From JAEUJM01 sp044221555 (GTDB lineage: Bacteria > Actinomycetota > Acidimicrobiia > Acidimicrobiales > DATDAH01): a stretch of DNA of 64,000 nucleotides. Both the position numbers and the translations under genes were made by a program. Where the stretch lies: the NCBI GenBank assembly GCA_044221555.1, contig JBGAOY010000001.1:868001-932000 (forward strand), in the 5' to 3' direction. The notes under the pieces were generated by a model, which saw nothing but the letters and a program-made list of their open reading frames with translations, was not told the origin of the DNA and did not search any database. Shown one piece after another: positions 1 to 7,592 of this stretch; the stretch's first letter is position 1; the number at the start of each line of letters is the position of its first letter.

Positions 1-1199
1 GTGACGACGGCGAACGCGAGGTCCATGCGGTCGACCGCCTCGGCCACCCGGTCGGGCTCGGTCGGGTCGAGCGGCTCGGGGTGACGGGTGTCGACCAGGC
101 AGAAGCCGCAGGCACGCGTGCAGCGCTCGCCGTTGATCATGAAGGTGGCGGTGCCGTCGGCCCAGCACTCGAAGATGTTGGGGCAGCCCGCCTCCTCGCA
201 CACGGTCACCAGGTCGAGCGACCGCAACGTGCGCCCGAGGCCTGTGTACTCGGGGCCCAGGTGCGCCTGCACCCGCAGCCACTCCGGCTTGCGCTCGGTG
301 ATCCGGAGGCCTCCCGCCACGCCGGCGTCGCGCAGGCGCCGGCCCAGGCGGACCGACGTCTCGCCGGGCGCGGCGACGGCGGCCGCGCCGTCGCGGGTGA
401 AGGCCGCGAGGTCGTCGTCCTGCACCCGCCAGGCCACGTCCTGGCGCTCCCAGGGACCGTCGGGGGCCCATTGGGCCACCGCGCGGGCCGTGATCGCGTC
501 GACCGCGGACCGCATCGACACCTCGACGCCTTCGGCCGCCAACGAGGTGACGCCCTTGTCGGCGATGCCACACGGCACGATGTGGCCGAAGTACGCCAGG
601 TCGGGGTTCACGTTGAGCGCGAACCCGTGCATGGTGCGGCCCCGGGTGAGGCGCACGCCGATGGCGGCGATCTTGCGGGGGGCCGCCGTGCCCACACCGA
701 CCCACACCCCCGGGTAGCCCGGCAGCCGGTCGGCGCCGGGCAGCCCCAGGTCGGCCAGCACGTCGATCACCAACTGCTCGACCGAGCGCACGTACGCCAC
801 GGTGTCGGCCATCCCTGTTGCCGGGCTCCTCGTCCCTCGGAGCGCCTCCGGCATCGGGTTCGCCGACAGCGCGGCTCCTCCGGCCTCCACCCCCTCGGCG
901 CGGCCCCGGGCGTCACCACGGCCGCCCTTGTCGGGTAGGTGCAGCAGCGGGTAGCCGACCAACTGGCCCGGGCCGTGGTAGGTGATGTCGCCGCCCCGAT
1001 CGGATCGAACGAGCTCGGCGCCCACGGCCTCGGGCTCCACCAGCAGGTGGTCGAGGCCGCCCCGCGCGCCCAGGGTGAACACGTGCGGGTGCTCGAGCAG
1101 CAGCAGGTGATCGTCGCTCGAGTGGGCGAACAGGCCGTGCTGGAGGGCGTGGGCGTCCTGGTAGCGGACCGTGCCCAGCCAGCGGACGCGCAGGGTCAT
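1..1199 (-). CDS. lipB-lipA: LipB-LipA fusion: octanoyltransferase joined to lipoyl synthase (3' end outside window)
   Basis: One uninterrupted minus-strand frame runs from ATG at 1199 to the window edge, 399 complete codons with no stop. Residues from about 1 to 260 are LipB: GGDITYHGPGQLVGYPLLH, then RKIAAIGV with the acyl-site Lys, and the catalytic Cys in IVPCGIADKGVTSL. It continues without a stop into LipA: KPEWLRVQAH, the auxiliary-cluster CEEAGCPNIFECW and the radical-SAM motif CTRACGFC. The product would transfer octanoate from acyl carrier protein to E2 or GcvH lipoyl lysines and insert the two sulfurs. An AGGAG-like site (1210-1215) precedes the start. LipB carries an unusual insertion of about 35 residues (about 813-930) rich in Gly, Ala and Arg. 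The gene follows the E2 gene it would modify. I checked the frame codon by codon across the junction, so the fusion is read directly; whether the product is later cleaved, or LipA is also started internally, is unknown. Confidence 0.9.
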   Translation of the reverse strand, partial: MTLRVRWLGTVRYQDAHALQHGLFAHSSDDHLLLLEHPHVFTLGARGGLDHLLVEPEAVGAELVRSDRGGDITYHGPGQLVGYPLLHLPDKGGRGDARGRAEGVEAGGAALSANPMPEALRGTRSPATGMADTVAYVRSVEQLVIDVLADLGLPGADRLPGYPGVWVGVGTAAPRKIAAIGVRLTRGRTMHGFALNVNPDLAYFGHIVPCGIADKGVTSLAAEGVEVSMRSAVDAITARAVAQWAPDGPWERQDVAWRVQDDDLAAFTRDGAAAVAAPGETSVRLGRRLRDAGVAGGLRITERKPEWLRVQAHLGPEYTGLGRTLRSLDLVTVCEEAGCPNIFECWADGTATFMINGERCTRACGFCLVDTRHPEPLDPTEPDRVAEAVDRMDLAFAVV

Positions 1200-1425
1200 C
1201 GGCGGGCGGGCTCCCTGTCGACGAGGGGCGCCGTGACGACGACGACCATCATCGGCCGCCGGGGCCCATCGGCCTGCCCGGCGTCGCCGAGCACGGGCGG
1301 CCGCGTCGGAGGCCGGGCGGGCCGGCGGGCGGGCGTCCCGCACCGGCGAGCGTCACCAGATCGGCGATCGGGTGTCATCGACGGGGCGGGCGCCGTGCCG
1401 GGAGGTGATCACGGCCGGGCGGCGG

Positions 1426-2832
1426 TCACAGCTCGGCCGACCAGTCGCGGGTCTCGATGATCTCACGCAGCCGGTCGAGGAAGGCGGCCACGTAGGCGCC
1501 GTCGAAGGCCCGGTGGTCCCAGGCCAGCGCCAGCACACCCACCGAGTGGATGGCGATGGCCTCGTCGCCCTGGGCGTCGGTGACCACCACCGGCTTGCGG
1601 TGGATGCCGTCGGTGGACAGGATCGCCACCTGCGGCTGGTTGATCACCGGGAACTGCATCATCGTCCCGTACTTGCCGGGGTTCGTGATGGTGAACGTGC
1701 CCTCGGCCAGGTCGTCGGGCGACAGCTGCTTGGTGCGGGCCCGGTTGGCCAGGTCGTGCACCTCCCGGGCCAGCGCCGGCAGCCGCTTGGTGTCGGCGTC
1801 GTGGACCACCGGTGCCAACAGGCCCTGGAAGTCGAGGTCGACGGCGTAGGCCAGGTTCACGCGGCCGTGGATGATCAGCTCGCCGTCGCCCACCGCGGCG
1901 TTCAGGTGCGGGTAGTCGGCGATGGCGTCGACCACCGCCCGCGAGATGAACGGCAGGTAGGTGAGGCTGAAGCCCTCGGCGGCCTTGAAGGCGGCGCCCT
2001 CGGCCCGGCGCACCTTCTCGACCCCCTCGAAGTCGACCTCGACCGCGGTGAGCACGTGGGGCGACGCCGCCTTCGACCGGACCATGTGCTCGCCGGTGCG
2101 CACCCGGATGCGGTTCAGCTTCTCCACCCGGTCCTCGTGACCGCCCGCGGCGCGCAGCGGGGCGGGGGCCGACGGTGCCGGGGCCGACGGGGCAGCCGCG
2201 GGCGCCGCCGTTGCGGGCGCGGACCTGCGGGCACCACGATCGGCGTCGATCAGCGCCTCGACGTCGCCACGGGTGATGCGGCCGCCGATGCCCGTGCCCG
2301 TGATCGAGGCGGCGTCGAGGCCGTGGTCCTCGATGAGGCGGCGGACCAGCGGGGACAGCAGCTTGGGTGGGCCCGCCGGCGCCGCCGGGGCCGGCGGGGG
2401 CGCCGGGGTGGCCGGTTCGGGGGCGCGGTCGGCCGCCGCCGCTGGTGCCGACGGGGCCGGCTCGGCCGCCTCGGCCTCGGCGACGGTCTCCGGAGCGGCC
2501 GCCGGCTCCGCGGGCGGCGGCGCGTGCTCGGGCTCGGCCGGGGCCTCTGGCGGGGCCGATGCCGCCTCGGGAGCGGCGCCGCCGTCGCCCGACGGGGGCG
2601 CGTCGCTCAGGACCGCGAGGGTGGTGCCCACGTCGACGGTCTCGCCCTCGGGCACCAGGATCTCGGCCAGGAAGCCGGCGGCGGGCGACGGCACCTCGGA
2701 GTCGACCTTGTCGGTCGACACCTCGAACAGCACCTCGTCCATGGCCACCTCGTCGCCGACGGCCTTGAACCACTTCGTGATCGTGCCTTCCGTCACCGTC
2801 TCACCGAGTTGGGGCATCTGGACATCAGCCAT
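1426..2832 (-). CDS. sucB: Dihydrolipoamide acyltransferase, E2 of a 2-oxoacid dehydrogenase (SucB-like)
   Basis: 468 residues. A single lipoyl domain occupies about 1-78, with the lipoylated Lys42 in the STDKVDSEVPSP motif. A long Ala/Pro/Glu linker (about 80-155) leads to a peripheral subunit-binding domain (about 157-195, LSPLVRRLIEDHGLD and GGRITRGDV). The C-terminal catalytic acyltransferase domain ends with the HxxxDG active-site motif (DHRAFDG near residue 445). It would move the succinyl or other acyl group from the E1-bound intermediate to CoA. The stretch encoding its start overlaps the end of the E3 gene by 8 bp, so the two are translated together, and the LipB-LipA fusion lies 226 bp downstream. 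Assignment to 2-oxoglutarate rather than branched-chain or pyruvate dehydrogenase rests on resemblance to actinobacterial SucB and is less certain than the E2 assignment. Confidence 0.9.
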   Translation of the reverse strand: MADVQMPQLGETVTEGTITKWFKAVGDEVAMDEVLFEVSTDKVDSEVPSPAAGFLAEILVPEGETVDVGTTLAVLSDAPPSGDGGAAPEAASAPPEAPAEPEHAPPPAEPAAAPETVAEAEAAEPAPSAPAAAADRAPEPATPAPPPAPAAPAGPPKLLSPLVRRLIEDHGLDAASITGTGIGGRITRGDVEALIDADRGARRSAPATAAPAAAPSAPAPSAPAPLRAAGGHEDRVEKLNRIRVRTGEHMVRSKAASPHVLTAVEVDFEGVEKVRRAEGAAFKAAEGFSLTYLPFISRAVVDAIADYPHLNAAVGDGELIIHGRVNLAYAVDLDFQGLLAPVVHDADTKRLPALAREVHDLANRARTKQLSPDDLAEGTFTITNPGKYGTMMQFPVINQPQVAILSTDGIHRKPVVVTDAQGDEAIAIHSVGVLALAWDHRAFDGAYVAAFLDRLREIIETRDWSAEL

Positions 2833-4312
2833 GCAGGGACCTTCCCGTCAGAGACATGATCGTCTCGCCGAACAGCTCGCTCATGGTGGGGTGGGGCTGG
2901 ATGAAGCGCCCCACCTCCGCCGCGGTGGCCTCCCAGTTGACCGCCAGGTAGCCCTGGCCCAGCTGCTCGGTGACCCATGGGCCCACCATGTGGACCCCCA
3001 GGATCCGCCCGCCCGTGCCGTCGGGCAGCTTCTCGGCGATCACCTTCACCAGGCCGTCGGTGTCGCCCACGATCATGGCGCGGCCGTTGCCCGCGAAGCG
3101 GTGCTTCGAGGTGACCACGTCGAAGCCGGCCTCTTTGGCGGCGGCCTCCGAGTAGCCCGCGAAGGCCACCTCGGGATGGCAGTAGATGCACCACGGGACG
3201 GAGCCGTAGTCGACGCCCACCGGATCCTCGCCGAGGATGCCGTCGATGGCGGTGATGCCCTCGGCGAAGCCCACGTGAGCGAGCGCCGGCGTGGCGACCA
3301 CGTCGCCGATGGCCCACACCCCCGGCTCGCCCGTGCGGCAGGTCTCGTCGACGACCACGAAGCCCCGCTGGTCGACCTCGACCGCGGTGCCGTCGAGGCC
3401 CAGGTTGTCGGAGAGCGGTCGACGGCCGACCGAGACGACGACCAGGTCGACCTCGACGGTCTCGCCCTCGCCGAACGACACCGTGGTGCCCGAGTCACCG
3501 GGCTGGTGACCGGTGACCGCCACGCCCGTCCTGACGTCGATGCCCCGCTTCTTGAACGAGCGCAGCACCACCTTGGCCACGTCCTCGTCGCAGCCGGGCA
3601 GGATCTTCGGCAACGCCTCGAGCACGGTGACCTTCGTACCCAGGTCGGACATCATCGAGGCGAACTCGCACCCGATGGCGCCGCCGCCGATCACCGCAGC
3701 CCGAGCGGGGAGCGTGTCGATGGCGAGCAGCTCGTCCGAGGTGACGACCACGGTGCCGTCGATGTCGAACCCGGGGATCGTCCGCACCGCGGACCCCGAG
3801 GCGATGATGACCGCGTCGCCGTGCAGGGTGACGTCGCCCGACTCACCGCCGCTGACCCGCACCTCGTGGTCGGCGTGCAAGGTGCCGACGCCGTGGAAGG
3901 TGGTGACCTTGCGGCCCGACAGCAGCCCCTCGAGGCCCTTGTGCAGCTGGTCGATGACCTTCTGCTTCCGGGCCTGGGTGACCGAGAAGTCGAGTGAGGG
4001 CTCCGAGGTCGTGATGCCGAACGCGGCCGCGTCCGCGACCGAGCGGAACACCGAGGCGGTCTCGAGCAGCTCCTTGGCCGGGATGCAGCCCCGGTGCAGG
4101 CACGTGCCCCCCACCTTCCCCATCTCGATCATGGCGATGTCGAGGCCCAGGCCGGCCCCGTAGAGGGCGGCGGCGTAGCCGCCCGGCCCGCCGCCGATGA
4201 TCACCACGTCGAACGAGGTGGACGCGCCCCCCTGCGCGGTTTCGGGGTCGCCGGTGGTCGCCGATCCGGATGTCGCCGCTGCCCCGCCCCGGTCCGCAGC
4301 CTCTGTTCCCAT
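2825..4312 (-). CDS. lpdA: Dihydrolipoyl dehydrogenase (E3)
   Basis: 495 residues. An N-terminal tail of about 33 Gly/Ala/Thr-rich residues precedes the FAD-binding GGGPGGYAAALYGA motif. The redox disulfide is C71/C76 in GGTCLHRGCIPAK. The NAD-binding motif is VIGGGAIGCEFASMM, a second FAD contact is VWAIGDV, and the C-terminal dimerisation domain carries the catalytic His-Glu pair in PHPTMSELFGE. The family usually has HAHPT; here the first His is Pro but the catalytic His remains. The enzyme reoxidises the E2 dihydrolipoyl arm with NAD. The start at 4312 has no Shine-Dalgarno site but sits 6 nt after a TAGAGT hexamer, suggesting a leaderless mRNA that begins the lpdA-sucB-lipBA unit. A later start that would drop the tail is possible. 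Confidence 0.92.
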   Translation of the reverse strand: MGTEAADRGGAAATSGSATTGDPETAQGGASTSFDVVIIGGGPGGYAAALYGAGLGLDIAMIEMGKVGGTCLHRGCIPAKELLETASVFRSVADAAAFGITTSEPSLDFSVTQARKQKVIDQLHKGLEGLLSGRKVTTFHGVGTLHADHEVRVSGGESGDVTLHGDAVIIASGSAVRTIPGFDIDGTVVVTSDELLAIDTLPARAAVIGGGAIGCEFASMMSDLGTKVTVLEALPKILPGCDEDVAKVVLRSFKKRGIDVRTGVAVTGHQPGDSGTTVSFGEGETVEVDLVVVSVGRRPLSDNLGLDGTAVEVDQRGFVVVDETCRTGEPGVWAIGDVVATPALAHVGFAEGITAIDGILGEDPVGVDYGSVPWCIYCHPEVAFAGYSEAAAKEAGFDVVTSKHRFAGNGRAMIVGDTDGLVKVIAEKLPDGTGGRILGVHMVGPWVTEQLGQGYLAVNWEATAAEVGRFIQPHPTMSELFGETIMSLTGRSLHG

Positions 4313-4318
4313 GCTCCG

Positions 4319-4324
4319 ACTCTA
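4319..4324 (-). promoter_or_regulatory. Putative -10 element for lpdA (leaderless)
   Basis: TAGAGT on the minus strand, ending 6 nt before the lpdA ATG. The spacing puts transcription start at or next to the start codon. No convincing -35 box is visible. Confidence 0.45.
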
Positions 4325-4394
4325 CTGACGGCGCACCTGGGCTGCGTTCGCCCGGAACGGGAGGTTTCCGGCGTCACCGGTAGGCTCTGCGCCG

Positions 4395-4487
4395 GTGAAG
4401 ACCAAGACCCTGATCCTCGCGGCACTCCTGTGCGGCGTCGCCATCCTGGTGGCCTTCACCGTCCAGATCATGCTGGCGCCGCGCTAG
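4395..4487 (+). CDS. 30-residue single-pass membrane peptide
   Basis: Starts on GTG and encodes VKTKTLILAALLCGVAILVA followed by FTVQIMLAPR and a stop. It has two N-terminal lysines, a hydrophobic stretch of about 21 residues and a short polar C-terminus, as in a single transmembrane helix with the N-terminus inside. A TAGGCT hexamer (4381-4386) lies 8 nt before the GTG, the same arrangement as other leaderless starts in this window. It lies between divergent lpdA and dprE2, 54 bp upstream of dprE2. I do not know its function; peptides of this shape are easily missed by gene callers. Support is the coherent hydropathy, codon use matching the neighbours and the promoter spacing. Confidence 0.6.
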   Translation: MKTKTLILAALLCGVAILVAFTVQIMLAPR

Positions 4488-4541
4488 CGCCGGGCGAGGA
4501 ACCCTCGTCCACCCACCCTCCCCCCACCTCAGGAGCACCAC

Positions 4542-5309
4542 ATGCGTGACGCCGTCGGCGGCGTGCAGTCCGTCCTCGTCCTCGGGGGTACCTCCGAGAT
4601 CGCCCTCGCCACCGTGCGCCGGATGGTGAACGACGGCTGTCGCACCGTCATCCTCGCGGCGCGCAACCCCGACGACCTGCTGGCGCCGGCGGCCGAACTG
4701 CGCGAGGCCGGCGCCACCACCGTCGACACCATCGCCTTCGACGCGCTCGACACGGCATCGCACGCCGCGGTGCTCGACGACGCCTTCGGTCGCCACGGCG
4801 ACGTCGACGTGGTCCTCCTGGCCTTCGGCGTGCTGGGGGACCAGGCCGCGTTCGATGCCGACCCCGAGGCCGCGGTCGAGGCGGTGCGCGTCAATTACGT
4901 CGGCGCCGTGTCGGCCGGCCTGCTGACCGCCCGCCACCTGAAGGCCCAGGGGCACGGCACGCTCGTGGTGCTGTCGTCGGTGGCCGGCGAGCGGGTGCGC
5001 AAGACCAACTTCGTCTACGGCTCGTCGAAGGCCGGGCTCGACGGCTTCGCCCAGGGCCTCGGCGACTCGCTGGTGGGGTCGGGCGCTTCGGTGATGGTGG
5101 TCCGGCCGGGCTTCGTCCACACCCGCATGACCGAGGGCATGGATCCCGCCCCCCTGTCGACCACGCCCGACGTGGTGGCCGAGTGCATCACCGACGGCCT
5201 GGCCAAGGGCAGCGCCGTGGTGTGGGCCCCTGCCCCACTGCGGGTGGTGATGTCGGGGCTGCGCCACCTTCCCCGCCCGTTGTGGCGGAAGGCGTCGGAA
5301 CGGGGCTGA
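4542..5309 (+). CDS. dprE2: DprE2-like decaprenylphospho-ketoarabinose reductase (short-chain dehydrogenase)
   Basis: 255 residues, full length for the family. The NAD(P)-binding motif is GGTSEIA, the atypical glycine motif of DprE2 rather than the usual TGxxxGIG. The active site is Tyr159-x3-Lys163 in VYGSSKAG, with the catalytic Ser in VVLSSVAGE. It would reduce decaprenylphosphoryl-2-keto-erythro-pentose to decaprenylphosphoryl-arabinose, the second half of the epimerisation begun by DprE1. DprE1 and the phosphoribosyltransferase that makes their substrate lie downstream at 6648-8953, which supports the assignment. The start is ATG after CAGGAGCACC, where AGGAG gives a ribosome site 6 nt away. 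Confidence 0.87.
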   Translation: MRDAVGGVQSVLVLGGTSEIALATVRRMVNDGCRTVILAARNPDDLLAPAAELREAGATTVDTIAFDALDTASHAAVLDDAFGRHGDVDVVLLAFGVLGDQAAFDADPEAAVEAVRVNYVGAVSAGLLTARHLKAQGHGTLVVLSSVAGERVRKTNFVYGSSKAGLDGFAQGLGDSLVGSGASVMVVRPGFVHTRMTEGMDPAPLSTTPDVVAECITDGLAKGSAVVWAPAPLRVVMSGLRHLPRPLWRKASERG

Positions 5310-5349
5310 GCGCTCGGCGCCGGGACGGAGGTCCACGACCGCCGGGACC

Positions 5350-5355
5350 TAGACT
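5350..5355 (+). promoter_or_regulatory. Putative -10 element, leaderless start
   Basis: TAGACT ends 6 nt before the GTG at 5362. No ribosome binding site lies between. It probably drives the operon from the sugar dehydrogenase onward. Confidence 0.45.
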
Positions 5356-5361
5356 CGGGCC

Positions 5362-6630
5362 GTGAGCCACACGCCCACCAAGGTGGTCATCGTCGGCCAG
5401 GGGTACGTGGGCCTCCCCGTGGCCGTGCGCGCCTGCGAGCAGGGCCACGACGTGGTGGGCTTCGACGTCGACGAGCGCCGGGTCAAGCGCCTCGGCGCCG
5501 GCGAGTCGGTGGTGGAGGACGTCACCGATGAGCGCCTCGTGGCCGCGCTCGAGAGCGGCCGGTACCGGCCGACCATCGCCCCCGAGGACCTGGCCGGGTT
5601 CGACGTCGCGGTGATCTCGGTGCCCACGCCGCTCAGCGACGGCAACCCCGACCTGTCCTACATCGAGGACGCGGCCCGCACGTTGGCGGGCCACCTCACG
5701 CCGGGCGCCACCGTCGTGCTCGAGTCCACCACGTACCCGGGCACCACCGAGGAGCTGGTCGGACCCATCCTCGAGGCCGGCTCCGACCTCGCCGTCGGGG
5801 TCGACTTCCACCTCGGCTACAGCCCCGAGCGCATCGACCCGGGCAACCGAGAGTGGACCTTCGTCAACACCCCCAAGGTGGTGTCGGGCGTGGACGAGGC
5901 CTCGTTGGCCGCCGTCACCGCGTTCTACGACACGCTCGTCGACCGCACCGTGCCCGTGTCGAGCCCCCGTGAGGCCGAGCTCACGAAGCTGCTGGAGAAC
6001 ACCTTCCGCCACGTCAACATCGCGCTCATCAACGAGCTGGCCATGTTCGCGAACGACCTGGGCATCGACGTGTGGGAGGCCATCGACGCGGCCTCCACCA
6101 AGCCGTTCGGCTACCTGCGCTTCACCCCTGGCCCCGGCGTGGGCGGCCACTGCCTGCCCATCGACCCCTCCTACCTCTCCTGGCGCGTCCGCCGGTCGCT
6201 CGGCCACACGTTCCGCTTCGTCGAGCTGGCCAACGACGTGAACGACCACATGCCCGACTACGTGGTGCGCCGCCTCATGGTCGCCCTCAACAACCGGGGT
6301 ATGGCGGTCAAGGGCCGCACGATCCTGCTGCTCGGGCTGGCCTACAAGCGCAACACCGGCGACGCCCGCGAGTCGCCCTCGGCCTCGATCGCCCGCCAGC
6401 TGCTGGAGCTGGGCGCCGACGTGCGCGCCGCCGACCCCCACGTGTCGGACGGCTTCCTCGACATGTCGGTCACCCGCGTCGACGCCAGCGCCGACGAGAT
6501 CGCGGCGGCCGACGCCGTGGTACTGCTGGCCGACCACGACGCCTTCGACCTCGACCTGGTTGCCGGCAACGCCCGGTACGTGCTCGACACCCGCCACCGC
6601 CTCACCGGTGGGAACGTCGAACACCTGTAG
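5362..6630 (+). CDS. UDP-sugar 6-dehydrogenase (WecC/UDP-ManNAc dehydrogenase type)
   Basis: 422 residues, three-domain NAD-dependent nucleotide-sugar dehydrogenase. The Rossmann motif is VVIVGQGYVGLPVAV near the N-terminus, the catalytic Cys264 is in GVGGHCLPIDPSYLSW, and the C-terminal UDP-binding domain begins at about residue 310 (LLLGLAYKRNTGDARESPS). It oxidises C6 of a UDP-hexose or UDP-N-acetylhexosamine to the uronic acid. GHCLPIDP and YLSWRVR resemble the UDP-GlcNAc and UDP-ManNAc branch more than plain UDP-glucose dehydrogenase, and a UDP-GlcNAc 2-epimerase sits at 54264, so UDP-ManNAcA is a likely product. GTG start with a TANNNT hexamer 6 nt upstream. It supplies uronic acid to the glycan block. 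Confidence 0.85.
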   Translation: MSHTPTKVVIVGQGYVGLPVAVRACEQGHDVVGFDVDERRVKRLGAGESVVEDVTDERLVAALESGRYRPTIAPEDLAGFDVAVISVPTPLSDGNPDLSYIEDAARTLAGHLTPGATVVLESTTYPGTTEELVGPILEAGSDLAVGVDFHLGYSPERIDPGNREWTFVNTPKVVSGVDEASLAAVTAFYDTLVDRTVPVSSPREAELTKLLENTFRHVNIALINELAMFANDLGIDVWEAIDAASTKPFGYLRFTPGPGVGGHCLPIDPSYLSWRVRRSLGHTFRFVELANDVNDHMPDYVVRRLMVALNNRGMAVKGRTILLLGLAYKRNTGDARESPSASIARQLLELGADVRAADPHVSDGFLDMSVTRVDASADEIAAADAVVLLADHDAFDLDLVAGNARYVLDTRHRLTGGNVEHL

Positions 6631-6647
6631 CCCCGTACACTTGCGCC

Positions 6648-7592
6648 GTGGCCAAGCAAGAGATCGACGCGGGTCCTGCCGCGTCCCCGGCGAGCGCGCC
6701 GGAGAAACCGCCGATGTCGCTGGCCATGGGCCTGCTCCGCACCGCCCGCCCGGTGCAGTGGTCGAAGAACGTGCTGGTGTTCGCGGCACCGGGCGCCGCC
6801 GGGGTGCTCGACAACCGAGAGGCGCTGGGTGACTCGCTCGTGGCGTTCGTGGCCTTCTGCCTCGCCGCCAGCGGCACCTACTTCCTGAACGACGCGCAGG
6901 ACCGCGACGCCGACCGCCAGCACCCCACCAAGTGCCGCCGACCCATCGCCGCGGGTGTGGTGCCGCTCGGCCTGGCCTACGTCATGGGGTTCGGGCTGAT
7001 CTTCGCCGGCGTCGGCGTGGGCTTCATCCCGCACTGGCAGCTCGCGGTGACCGTGGCGGCCTACGTGGTCCTCACCACGTCGTACAGCTTCTGGCTCAAG
7101 CACGTGCCGGTCGTCGACCTGGTGGCCATCGCCGCCGGGTTCGTGCTGCGCGCCATCGGCGGCGCCGCCGCCACCGGCGTGCCGATCTCCAACTGGTTCT
7201 TCATCGTGGCCTCGTTCGGCTCGCTGTTCATCGTGGCCGGCAAGCGTGGAGGCGAGGCCGGCGAATTGGCCGGCGACGCCGCCTCGATCCGCTCGACGCT
7301 CGGCGTGTACACCACCTCCTACCTGGCCTACCTGCGGGCGGTGTCGTCGGGGGTGATGCTGGTCGCCTACTGCCTCTGGTCGTTCGAGAAGGCCGACCTC
7401 GCCGACACCACGGGCTTCCCCTGGTACCAGCTGTCCATCGTCCCGTTCGCCCTCGCCATCCTCCGCTACGCGATGCTGCTCGACCTCGGGCAGGGCTCCA
7501 CCCCCGAGGAGATCGCGCTGCACGACCGCCCGTTCCAGATCACCATCGCCATCTGGCTGTTGATCTTCGGGTGCGGCATCTACCTGCTCTGA
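6648..7592 (+). CDS. Decaprenyl-phosphate phosphoribosyltransferase (UbiA family)
   Basis: 314 residues with about eight to nine transmembrane helices. The first UbiA aspartate motif is NDAQDRDADRQHPTKCRRP; the short HPTK-RRP segment after it is typical of the DPPR synthases (Rv3806c type). The second motif region is WLKHVPVVDLVAIAAGFVLR. It would transfer phosphoribose from PRPP to decaprenyl phosphate in the membrane, giving the substrate for DprE1. The start chosen is GTG at 6648, 6 nt after a TACACT hexamer; the open frame extends further upstream only as antisense-like sequence inside the preceding gene. Its stop overlaps the dprE1 ATG by one base (TGATG). Confidence 0.88.
   Translation: MAKQEIDAGPAASPASAPEKPPMSLAMGLLRTARPVQWSKNVLVFAAPGAAGVLDNREALGDSLVAFVAFCLAASGTYFLNDAQDRDADRQHPTKCRRPIAAGVVPLGLAYVMGFGLIFAGVGVGFIPHWQLAVTVAAYVVLTTSYSFWLKHVPVVDLVAIAAGFVLRAIGGAAATGVPISNWFFIVASFGSLFIVAGKRGGEAGELAGDAASIRSTLGVYTTSYLAYLRAVSSGVMLVAYCLWSFEKADLADTTGFPWYQLSIVPFALAILRYAMLLDLGQGSTPEEIALHDRPFQITIAIWLLIFGCGIYLL

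Noticed and set aside
81..938. Long plus-strand open frame opposite LipB-LipA
   Set aside because: It is the codon-for-codon complement of the LipB-LipA frame; its Arg/Gly/His-rich translation has no family features, as expected of antisense frames in GC-rich DNA.
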